Origin: Gammaproteobacteria bacterium
GTDB taxonomy: Bacteria; Pseudomonadota; Gammaproteobacteria; Steroidobacterales; GCA-2729495
Length of the DNA stretch: 7,649 bases
Assembly: GCA_030429685.1 (NCBI GenBank)
Contig: JAUIEY010000090.1
Span: 1-7,649, forward strand
Direction of reading: 5' to 3'
The notes beneath the pieces are model-generated. The model was not told the origin of the DNA. It saw only the letters and a list, made by a program, of their open reading frames with translations, and made no database searches. Below are positions 1 to 6,009 of the stretch, one piece after another. How positions within the stretch are numbered: position 1 is the stretch's first letter; every line of letters starts with the position of its first letter. The translations under genes were made by a program, and so were the position numbers.

Positions 1-316
1 TGTGATAGTTGTTGGCCGAGATCAGTGCGGATGTGCTGATGACATGCAACTCGCCGTTAACGGTTAACTCCGCCGACACCGCGTCAAACAGCGCGTAGTT
101 ACCGGCACCGGGAACTACGCCGGAACCTGAATCAGGGGTGGTGGTGTCGTATACAAGTTCAAACTGTGCACTCGTGCCGTCAACGGCGTAGTTGTCATCC
201 CCGCCGGTCAAATCAGACATGGTGCCGTCGACAAAAATAGTTACCGTGGCCGCCTGCGCAAAACTGCTGGTGGCGGCAACAAAGGTGATCGCGATCGCTT
301 TAAAAAGGACTTTCAT
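1..316 (-). CDS. Secreted protein, N-terminal part (possible PEP-CTERM-type protein)
   Basis: This is the first 105 codons of a minus-strand gene that continues beyond the left edge. The ATG at 316-314 has a good ribosome binding site, GAGAGG (325-330), 8 bases upstream. Residues 1 to about 21 form a Sec signal peptide: MKVLFK, then a hydrophobic run, then an SFAQA-like cleavage region. The mature part is acidic, rich in Gly, Thr and Ser, and has the alternating pattern of a beta-sandwich, with segments such as VTIFVDGTMSDL and AELTVNGELHV. That style is common in secreted proteins carrying a C-terminal PEP-CTERM sorting tag, but the C-terminus lies outside the window, so this cannot be confirmed. 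The gene is separated from the tRNA gene by about 220 bases and probably has its own promoter. Function is unknown. The start and export signal are well supported; the family guess is weak. Confidence 0.75.
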   Translation of the reverse strand, partial: MKVLFKAIAITFVAATSSFAQAATVTIFVDGTMSDLTGGDDNYAVDGTSAQFELVYDTTTPDSGSGVVPGAGNYALFDAVSAELTVNGELHVISTSALISANNYH

Positions 317-408
317 GACTACAACCTCTCAACTGTGGCGTTGGTATCGGACGATCCGTCCTTGAGATTGTGAAATTCGGGCTGCTCGCCCCATCCTTGT
401 GCACGTCG

Positions 409-422
409 TTTGATTCATCAAA
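409..422. promoter_or_regulatory. Short palindrome upstream of the secreted-protein gene
   Basis: TTTGAT-TC-ATCAAA is a perfect 6-base inverted repeat around a 2-base centre, about 90 bases upstream of the start codon of the left-edge secreted-protein gene. Its symmetry and position would suit a dimeric regulator, but palindromes this short occur by chance and I could not place a convincing -35/-10 pair next to it. The rest of the 317-536 stretch shows no gene, and no clear hairpin terminator follows the tRNA. Confidence 0.2.
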
Positions 423-536
423 TTAGCATTGCCACGGGCAAACAGAAAGTTGCACTGCAGCTAAATAATCAGGATGTTGAATAATCCGTTGTGTGGAAAT
501 TAACGCAGATTTCGAATGACGAAGCTGCAATAAATA

Positions 537-625
537 TGGTGCCCGGAGCCGGACTTGAACCGGCACGAGGGATTAACCTCGGCGGATTTTAAGTCCGCTG
601 CGTCTACCAATTCCGCCACCCGGGC
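537..625 (-). tRNA. tRNA-Leu (anticodon UAA)
   Basis: Read on the minus strand, the gene begins GCCCGGGTGGCGGAATTGG and ends CCGGGC-A-CCA, with the CCA end encoded at 537-539. The acceptor stem pairs GCCCGGG with TCCGGGC, including one G-U pair. The anticodon stem is GCGGA/TCCGC around loop CTTAAAA, giving anticodon TAA, which reads UUA and UUG leucine codons. The long variable arm (CGAGG...CCTCG) is typical of class II tRNAs such as Leu. The T arm is GCCGG-TTCAAGT-CCGGC. All parts of the cloverleaf are intact. No integrase gene or partial tRNA copy is seen nearby, so there is no sign that it serves as an attachment site in this window. Confidence 0.97.
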
Positions 626-643
626 CAGAGAGAAGCGTGAGAA

Positions 644-664
644 TTCGATGCGTGAAGCATCGAA
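644..664. repeat. 8-bp inverted repeat (hairpin) upstream of tRNA-Leu
   Basis: TTCGATGC and GCATCGAA are perfect inverted arms around a 5-base loop (652-656). The hairpin sits 19 bases before the 5' end of the tRNA-Leu gene on the minus strand and 80 bases before the plus-strand CpeT-like start. No T-run follows on either strand, so it does not look like a simple terminator. It could be a leader structure in the tRNA precursor, or an operator between the two divergent genes. Confidence 0.55.
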
Positions 665-674
665 CTGGCTGGCA

Positions 675-703
675 ATTTTCCTTGATATGCCGGGTGCTGG
701 CAA
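675..703 (-). promoter_or_regulatory. Possible sigma70-type promoter for tRNA-Leu
   Basis: On the minus strand, TTGCCA (complement of 698-703, 5 of 6 matches to the -35 consensus) is followed after 17 bases by GAAAAT (complement of 675-680, 4 of 6 matches to the -10 consensus). Transcription would start near 667, giving a leader of about 42 bases that contains the 644-664 hairpin before the mature tRNA. Spacing and position fit well, but the -10 match is only moderate. Confidence 0.3.
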
Positions 704-743
704 CCTGCTAGGCTGGCATTCACTTTATATACAGGTTCGGTTC

Positions 744-1754
744 ATGTTTCGATTTAGTTGCATCCGCAAGTTTCGGCGTATTGCCTGGTTTGCCATAGCC
801 ACGTGGCTATTTGCCGTGCCGTCGGCTGCCGCGCCATCCTATGAGTTGGATGAGCTGCAATTGCGTGCTGTGCTAAACGATCTGAAGTCCTGGCTGCCCG
901 GGGAATGGAACTCCTATCCGCAGGTCTGGTATGACGAAAACGTCACTATGCCCGCAGAAGGTGCGCATGAGCATTGGCACAGAACCTTCGCGCTGATTGA
1001 TGCGCCACACATCAGCGATACCGTTTTCTACGGACAGGTGAACGTTGGCGGGCCCACCGGGCCAATATTGGCACGCTCGCAGGTGCTGTATAAAGCCGCC
1101 ATCGACGCGGCTAAAGGTGTGGTGACGATCATTGGTCAGCCGCTGGCTGAGCCGGAGCGGTTCGCAGATCTTCACCGGCGCCCCGAATTATGGCCGCAGG
1201 CGCGCATGCCGGACGCGGATGCAGTGCGTTGCCGTTTTGACTGGCGGCGGCACGGCCGGCAACTGGTGGGCACACTGGACAACCGCGAGCCGTTGCCTGC
1301 CGGTGCCAAGGAACCGGGCACCTGTACCTACACTGCACGCAATGGCATGGCTTTTCTGGCGGATGCCGAATGGGTGCTGTCACCGGACGAGTTATGGCTG
1401 TACGACATCAATCTTATGGGTACGGTGCAGTTTGTCGGCCGCAAGGACCGTACCCATTTGCGTTTGTACCGCACGACGCCATATCAGTGTCAGGTTAGCG
1501 ATGGGTCGGGTAAGCGCAACGTGGCCGCGCACGACCGCGGCTATAGGCAGGAACTGATTGCAGCGGATGCATCAAAGCTGCAAGTTAGTCTGCTGCGCGC
1601 CTGGTACCCCGACGAAATCGCCGGCCTGGTTGACGAGCTGCGCCTTGTATTGCGCAGTCAAACGGGCGCGGCTCTCGCCACGGCGACAGCCGCGCCAAAA
1701 TCGGCAATTCGCCTGCAATATGCTGACATCGCAGTCAGCTGCGCGGTCCGTTAG
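744..1754 (+). CDS. Exported CpcT/CpeT-like protein with C-terminal extension
   Basis: The product is 336 residues. The frame is open back into the tRNA gene, but the ATG at 744 is preferred because it is directly followed by a signal peptide: RKFRR, a hydrophobic stretch at about 13-25, then cleavage near PSAAA (residue 30). AGG at 733-735 is a weak ribosome binding site 8 bases upstream. Residues about 45-245 resemble the CpcT/CpeT family (PF06206): the WLPGEWNSYPQ opening (50-60), a VFYGQV strand (95-100), a long SQVLY strand, Cys163 in a CRFDW segment, Cys194 in TCTY, and a DINLMGTVQFVGR segment (221-233). In cyanobacteria this family attaches bilins to phycobiliproteins; members elsewhere have no known role. 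Family members are usually about 200 residues, so residues 246-336 are an extra part I do not recognise. The gene meets the convergent ChuX/HutX-like gene 6 bases after its stop. Lyase activity should not be assumed. Alternative starts at 648 and 687 lack a signal peptide at the N-terminus. Confidence 0.65.
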   Translation: MFRFSCIRKFRRIAWFAIATWLFAVPSAAAPSYELDELQLRAVLNDLKSWLPGEWNSYPQVWYDENVTMPAEGAHEHWHRTFALIDAPHISDTVFYGQVNVGGPTGPILARSQVLYKAAIDAAKGVVTIIGQPLAEPERFADLHRRPELWPQARMPDADAVRCRFDWRRHGRQLVGTLDNREPLPAGAKEPGTCTYTARNGMAFLADAEWVLSPDELWLYDINLMGTVQFVGRKDRTHLRLYRTTPYQCQVSDGSGKRNVAAHDRGYRQELIAADASKLQVSLLRAWYPDEIAGLVDELRLVLRSQTGAALATATAAPKSAIRLQYADIAVSCAVR

Positions 1755-1760
1755 CCGGCT

Positions 1761-2369
1761 TTACGGGCACACCTGCGGCTGTTCGCGCAGCATTGCCAAA
1801 AGCTTGTCAAACTTGGCAATCTCGACGTCTGTTGCGGCCATTGAGTCGCCGGATATAAACGCTGCGAATACCGAATTACCCTCGTCATTGAGAAAAATGA
1901 TGCCGCGACCAATCTTCGCATGCTCCTCGTGGGGCAGTATCACTGCATAGATTGCTGTGAATTCGTCCGGCCGCAGATGGCCGCGCATGGGATGGACGTA
2001 CTCAATGTTGTAGTAGCTGCTGCGTGTTGATGGTTTGCCCTCGCCTACGCCGCTCAGAATTTCGAACGCGCTGTTGCCTTTCATGATCAGGAAGGTTGCC
2101 TCTTTCCACTCGGTCATCATGTCCCAAACCTGGGGGAACAGCGCAGCATCGACAGAAGCAACCCGGTTGGCGTCCATGGCGCTGAGAACAATGGCCTCCG
2201 GCAATCCCAGGCGCAACGCTACAACGGCCGGCTGGGCGCCGGGATTTTCGGCATAGTATTCGCGCACCTGTGATGTCTGTGGCGCGTCGGCGCAGTACTC
2301 CGCCGCGAGTGCGCTATTCGAACCCGCCAGAAACGCAACGGCCCACAACAGTTGTTTGCCTGTTTTCAT
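1761..2369 (-). CDS. Exported ChuX/HutX-like (haem-utilisation family) protein
   Basis: The product is 202 residues from the ATG at 2369-2367. That start is preferred over the GTG one codon earlier because GGAGG (2377-2381) lies 7 bases from the ATG and only 4 from the GTG. Residues 1-22 are a Sec signal peptide ending SALA. The rest resembles the ChuX/HutX family (PF06228): an N-terminal helical part (VREYYAENPGA), then WDMMTEWKEATFL (82-94), SSYYNIEYV, RGHLRPDEFTAIYAV (129-143) and FLNDEGNSVFAAFISGD. Known members are cytoplasmic and take haem from the importer; an export signal is unusual. His131 matches ChuX His98, but the ChuX His65 position is Met96. Cys26 and Cys201 near the ends of the mature chain could form a disulfide. 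The start overlaps the previous gene's stop (TGATG), so this is the last gene of the coupled operon. Haem binding is untested inference. Confidence 0.75.
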   Translation of the reverse strand: MKTGKQLLWAVAFLAGSNSALAAEYCADAPQTSQVREYYAENPGAQPAVVALRLGLPEAIVLSAMDANRVASVDAALFPQVWDMMTEWKEATFLIMKGNSAFEILSGVGEGKPSTRSSYYNIEYVHPMRGHLRPDEFTAIYAVILPHEEHAKIGRGIIFLNDEGNSVFAAFISGDSMAATDVEIAKFDKLLAMLREQPQVCP

Positions 2370-3091
2370 CACTCAACCTCCAGTTCAACCAGTTCGTATA
2401 AACGATCGAATCGTTGCATCACCATCTTCACCAGAATGCGGTCTTCCCCGGTTACCCATAGATCCGTGGCTCCCATCATGCGGTAATGCACCGTATCAAA
2501 TTCGCCTGCTGACGTCGTGACAGTCTCGTTGCCAATGACTTCAACAGGCATCTGGACAAGTTGACCCAGTATGGGTTTTTCGAGGTCAGCGCTGGCTTCG
2601 ACGCTGAACAAATTAATGTTGCCGGAGGCATCGGGGTCGTTGCCGGCATACCAGAGGTGCCAGCCGTCCCCGGCAACCGGATGGGTGCCGATGGAAAACT
2701 GCTGGGGCACCTTGGTACTTGCGGTTATCGCACCTTGCGGCCCGAAGCTGCTGGCAGTGACTGTGTTGCCGTCCACACTGAACAGGGTGTGCCCCTTGTA
2801 GCCCGCTTCCACCCAGTACGATACATAGGCACTGAGGGGCCGGAAGTCGGCCGCCGCGCGCAGAACGACACTGAACTGTGCGTCCTTGGCAGCAAGATCG
2901 TGCCAGATCATCAAAGTTCGTGACTTGTCCGGATGCACGAACATCTGAAATGCCTCCTCGCCGCGATTGGTATCGCCACTAAGGTTGGTATAGGCATAGC
3001 GGCCGCTTATCTTGCGCTCGATTGATGCGTTGTCTGCAACGGCAACGCCTGTCAAGGCGACAAAAAATACGCTCAACAATATGTTCTTCAT
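2369..3091 (-). CDS. Exported protein of unknown function (DUF3108-like C-terminus)
   Basis: The product is 240 residues. Residues 1-19 are a clear signal peptide (MKNILL, hydrophobic core, cleavage after AVA), with no lipobox, so a soluble periplasmic protein is expected. The mature part is predicted to be nearly all beta-strand, with alternating polar and hydrophobic residues, and is rich in aromatic residues (YVSYWVEAGYKG at 89-100, WHLWY at 144-148). Residues about 183-235 (VEVIGNETVTT, AGEFDTVHYRM, TDLWVTGEDRILVKM, YELVEL) follow the pattern of DUF3108-type proteins, in which a curved beta-sheet or barrel is expected. I do not recognise an enzyme motif and the mature part has no cysteine. 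The ATG at 3091 overlaps the upstream stop by 4 bases (ATGA), and GGAG (3099-3102) lies 7 bases before it. Its place between a hydrolase and a ChuX/HutX-like gene suggests a shared ligand, possibly hydrophobic, but that is a guess. Confidence 0.8.
   Translation of the reverse strand: MKNILLSVFFVALTGVAVADNASIERKISGRYAYTNLSGDTNRGEEAFQMFVHPDKSRTLMIWHDLAAKDAQFSVVLRAAADFRPLSAYVSYWVEAGYKGHTLFSVDGNTVTASSFGPQGAITASTKVPQQFSIGTHPVAGDGWHLWYAGNDPDASGNINLFSVEASADLEKPILGQLVQMPVEVIGNETVTTSAGEFDTVHYRMMGATDLWVTGEDRILVKMVMQRFDRLYELVELEVE
2377..2381 (-). promoter_or_regulatory. GGAGG ribosome binding site of the ChuX/HutX-like gene
   Basis: GGAGG on the minus strand lies inside the last codons of the preceding gene. 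It is 7 bases from the ATG at 2369 and 4 bases from the GTG at 2372. The spacing selects the ATG and makes the start a TGATG stop-start overlap typical of translational coupling. Confidence 0.7.
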
Positions 3092-4533
3092 TGCGCGGCT
3101 CCGTTACCTAACAGGCGCTGCACGTCAGCTTCTACTGCGGTGCCGGCAAAAAACCGCGGATTCATGCCGGCAAATAATTCGGCCGGGTTGCGAAACACAA
3201 AACGCTCGAAATCGTCGGCTGAAATGATTCCCTCGTCTACCAGTTCGTGCGCTTCGGCGAGAATTCCCGACATGTCAGCCACATCCCAGTGGCCGAAATC
3301 CGAGGAAAAAATCGCCTTCAGCGGTTGGTCCCCCGGGAAAATGCGGGTATCGAATGCCACCGCATTCATGCGGTCATCTGCTTCGCAGCCGTAATAAAAA
3401 TTCGGCACCAGCCGCTTCAGCAGATCCTGTTCGCTGTCGATGCCGGCGGCAGCAAAATCGTCGATGTTTTCTTCCGCCCGGTTCTGTCGCACGCTGGTGA
3501 CCTCGGCATTCCCCAGTATGTCGCCGCCATATTGCTGTATCAGTTCGGTCATCAGCTTGTTATCAATTCGTTCCGGGTTGAACTGCTGGATTGCATGTTT
3601 ACCCCGTTTCTCCCAGCGCTCTTTTAAATCGCAAATCAGGCTGGCGCCCCAGGCCACGCCGCATTCGAGGAAGGCAAATTTCAGGTCCGGAAAGCGGTGC
3701 GTTACGCCGCCAAAAAACAGCGCCTTGGCGAACGCATGCCCGGCATCAGCAAAGTGGCCGGTCTGGTTGTACATGTAATTGGTCGGCGAGCGACGCATGC
3801 CGATGCCCTGCCCGACCGCGTGGGCGGTGACAGGCACGCCGAGATCCATGCACTTTTGCCAGACCGGGTCGTAGTCGTACAGGCTGTCGAGCGCCAGCGT
3901 ATCTACCCAGAAGGCATATTGGCCGAGTTTGTCGTCCACATCAGTGACAGCCTCGATGGGCCGTTTCACCAGGTTGGCGAACATCGGCACTTTCAGCCCA
4001 AGTTCGTTGATGGCGTAGTCAAGCTCTTCAATAGCCTCTTCGGGCGTGTAGCACGGAATTACGGCCGCCGGTGTCAGTCGGTCTTCAGTGCCGCGATAAA
4101 TATCCGCCATCATCACGTTGTGTGCGCGGCATGCAGCACGGCGGGCATCCGGATCTGTGATTTCCGGCAGCAGAAAGCCAATGGTCGGGTACACCACGGC
4201 ATAGTCGATGCCCATTTCTGGAAGGCGCTCATGCATAAGCTGCGGCAACATGGCGGTGGCCCGGTCCGTAGTGGCTTCGGCCGGTGCGGCCCAGAATGCC
4301 GGTCGGATGGTGCGGTGATAGCGCCGTTCCGCATCGCTCAGGTCATACCAGCTGCCGCTGTTGCGGCTGCCGAAGGCCGCCCACACTTTTTTCGCCATGT
4401 CCGGGCCGCCAACCTGTTTCATGTAGTCGGACATGACCGGAAATATCTCGATCATATGGCCGTCCGAGTCAATGACCGGATGGTTTAGGCGCTGCCGGAC
4501 GGCAGCCGATGCAGACAGTGTTTTGTCAGTCAT
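3088..4533 (-). CDS. Amidohydrolase family 2 (ACMSD-like) metal-dependent hydrolase
   Basis: The product is 481 residues and has no signal peptide, so it should be cytoplasmic, unlike its operon neighbours. It fits the Amidohydro_2 family (PF04909), TIM-barrel enzymes that use one metal for hydrolysis or decarboxylation. Visible features are the N-terminal metal motif in VIDSDGHMIE (Asp24-x-His26, the acidic variant of the usual HxH), YAVVYPTIGF (111-120), His238 in PVTAHAVG, His260 or His266 as the possible further histidine, and Asp412 in FSSDFGHWD, the usual catalytic or metal aspartate. The C-terminal FRNPAELFAG (447-456) is the typical closing helix motif. Such proteins include ACMSD and aromatic or resorcylate decarboxylases; the substrate cannot be read from sequence. 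The start overlaps the preceding gene's stop by 8 bases and has no strong ribosome binding site, so translation is probably coupled. Its own stop overlaps the next start (ATGA). Confidence 0.9.
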   Translation of the reverse strand: MTDKTLSASAAVRQRLNHPVIDSDGHMIEIFPVMSDYMKQVGGPDMAKKVWAAFGSRNSGSWYDLSDAERRYHRTIRPAFWAAPAEATTDRATAMLPQLMHERLPEMGIDYAVVYPTIGFLLPEITDPDARRAACRAHNVMMADIYRGTEDRLTPAAVIPCYTPEEAIEELDYAINELGLKVPMFANLVKRPIEAVTDVDDKLGQYAFWVDTLALDSLYDYDPVWQKCMDLGVPVTAHAVGQGIGMRRSPTNYMYNQTGHFADAGHAFAKALFFGGVTHRFPDLKFAFLECGVAWGASLICDLKERWEKRGKHAIQQFNPERIDNKLMTELIQQYGGDILGNAEVTSVRQNRAEENIDDFAAAGIDSEQDLLKRLVPNFYYGCEADDRMNAVAFDTRIFPGDQPLKAIFSSDFGHWDVADMSGILAEAHELVDEGIISADDFERFVFRNPAELFAGMNPRFFAGTAVEADVQRLLGNGAAQ

Positions 4534-5872
4534 AGGTGAACGGTTCCGTCATTTTGCCGCTTTGTTTTGCGACCTTGCCGCTCTTCATCACGAAGTCAAT
4601 GTCGTGCAGTGCGCCGATGTCCTGCAGCGGATCACCGGTCACCGCGATCAGGTCAGCCAGCTTGCCGGGTTCCAGGGTGCCGGCCTCATCGTTGATGCCA
4701 AACAGTTCTGCTGTAACGATGGTTGCAGAGCGAATTGCATCCATAGGTGACATGCCGAACTCCACCATGAAATCGAATTCCTTTGCGTTGGTGCCATGTT
4801 TGAACGTGCCTGCGTCGGTTCCGAAAGCAATTTTTACCCCGGCTGCATGGGCGCGTTCGAACGCTCGCCATTCATTGCGAATCCGGACCGACTCGGGGTT
4901 CGGAATGTTAAAGATGGGCGGCGGATAGGCAGCTGACAGTGTCGGCACCAGAAACACACCCTGCTCTTTCATCATCCGGATGGCTTCATCATCGAGCAAA
5001 AAACCGTGTTCGATCGAATCCACGCCGGCACGGATCGCTTCCTTGATAGAAATGGCGGAATAGGCATGAGTGGTCGCTTTCATGCCAAGCAGGTGGGCGG
5101 TTTCTACAATCGCCTGAATCTCATCCGCAAACAGTTGCGGGTCGAGACCGGTGTTGGAGCCGAAACCACCGGTGGATGTGAACTTGATCAGATCAGCACC
5201 GAGCTTGTAGTTGTAGCGCACGGCCTTGCGACACTCGATCGGTCCGTCGCAGGTGCCTTCGGCCAGGCGCGCCGCCGGGTCGCCGGTGGTCAGCATCGGG
5301 ATACCGTCGCCATGCCCGCCGGTTACCGCAAGCGCCGACCCTGAGACCAGAATCCGCGGGCCGATCATGCGGCCCCGGTTGATCGCATCGCGGGCCGCAA
5401 ACACCGACTCATCATTAGATCCGACATCGCGTACCGAGGTGAAGCCGGCGGCAAGATTGCGGCGCGCATAGATCATCGCGTTGACCGCCATTTGCGCCGC
5501 AGTCGGGTCGGCGCGATCGCCGCGCTCCGTGCGTCGCCGGCTGCGCGAAGGTTCGCCGCGCAGATGCACGTGCGAATCCATCAGGCCGGGCAGCACAAAA
5601 TGGTCCGACAGATCGATGATTTCTACCACGGAGCCTGCCGGAGCGTTGACCGCGTCGGCCGACACAAAGCCCTGCTCAATGCGTCCGATGCGGTCGTTGA
5701 TCACGACTATTGTCTTTTCTTTTTGCGCCTTTTTGCCGGGAACCGCGAGCAGCGTACCGGCATGGATCAGGACGTAGCGGTCGGGTTGCGGCGCCGGACG
5801 GCCACCGCGAACCTGCGCCTCGCTGCTCGGCGCCAGCGTCAGGATCAGGAAAAACGCAATAACGGCTTTCAT
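4526..5872 (-). CDS. Exported M38-type amidohydrolase (imidazolonepropionase-like / Xaa-Pro dipeptidase family)
   Basis: The product is 448 residues. Residues 1-19 are a signal peptide (cleavage near SSEA-Q), so the enzyme should act in the periplasm. The binuclear amidohydrolase (PF01979) ligand set is complete: His101-x-His103 in MDSHVHL, Lys230 in DLIKFTSTGG (the lysine carboxylated in this family), His269 in ATTHA, His289 in SIEHGF, and Asp353 in AFGTDAG. TSVRDVG (145-151), GHGDG (186-190) and the C-terminal GTLEPGKLADLI (398-409) are typical of the imidazolonepropionase-like group that includes exported Xaa-Pro, Xaa-Lys and Xaa-Arg dipeptidases. Peptide or N-acyl amino acid hydrolysis is therefore likely, but the substrate is not determined. 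An arginine-rich loop (106-120) follows the HxH motif. This is the first gene of the operon; GGGGG (5880-5884) lies 7 bases before the ATG. It diverges from the M1 aminopeptidase gene. Confidence 0.92.
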   Translation of the reverse strand: MKAVIAFFLILTLAPSSEAQVRGGRPAPQPDRYVLIHAGTLLAVPGKKAQKEKTIVVINDRIGRIEQGFVSADAVNAPAGSVVEIIDLSDHFVLPGLMDSHVHLRGEPSRSRRRTERGDRADPTAAQMAVNAMIYARRNLAAGFTSVRDVGSNDESVFAARDAINRGRMIGPRILVSGSALAVTGGHGDGIPMLTTGDPAARLAEGTCDGPIECRKAVRYNYKLGADLIKFTSTGGFGSNTGLDPQLFADEIQAIVETAHLLGMKATTHAYSAISIKEAIRAGVDSIEHGFLLDDEAIRMMKEQGVFLVPTLSAAYPPPIFNIPNPESVRIRNEWRAFERAHAAGVKIAFGTDAGTFKHGTNAKEFDFMVEFGMSPMDAIRSATIVTAELFGINDEAGTLEPGKLADLIAVTGDPLQDIGALHDIDFVMKSGKVAKQSGKMTEPFTYD

Positions 5873-5974
5873 TCAATTTCCCCCGTTTTTTGGCAGCCAT
5901 GATCATGCCACCGCCCGCAGCAAAGTGCAGCCGCAGAGTCATTGTCTGGTGTGCACTGCAAGGTTCTGGGAGAA

Positions 5975-5984
5975 TGGCGCGCCA
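5975..5984. promoter_or_regulatory. Palindrome in the divergent promoter region
   Basis: TGGCGCGCCA is a perfect 10-base palindrome, 26 bases before the aminopeptidase start and about 100 bases before the operon start. The outermost flanking bases also match, giving an imperfect 14-base symmetry. A second perfect palindrome, CATGATCATG, lies at 5898-5907. Either could be an operator acting on one or both genes in this 137-base gap. GC-rich palindromes are common by chance, and I see no convincing -35/-10 pair on either strand. Confidence 0.2.
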
Positions 5985-6009
5985 ATCGAAAGACAGCGAG
6001 GATTGCGCC

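Noticed and set aside
537..625. tRNA-Leu as an integration site for a mobile element
   Set aside because: No integrase, no repeated tRNA 3' end and no element-like genes are visible on either side within the window.
500..703. Minus-strand open frame of 67 codons
   Set aside because: It reads through the whole tRNA-Leu gene and has no family features.
555..743. Extension of the CpeT-like reading frame upstream to 555
   Set aside because: It would begin inside the tRNA-Leu gene and bury the signal peptide; the ATG at 744 starts directly before the signal peptide.
1753..1760. AGCCGGCT palindrome at the convergent junction as a bidirectional terminator
   Set aside because: It has no loop and too short a stem, and no T-run follows; it is not a usable intrinsic terminator.
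3697..4488. Plus-strand open frame of 263 codons
   Set aside because: It is antisense to the Amidohydro_2 gene, which has full catalytic motifs; it shows no ribosome binding site or family match that I can see.
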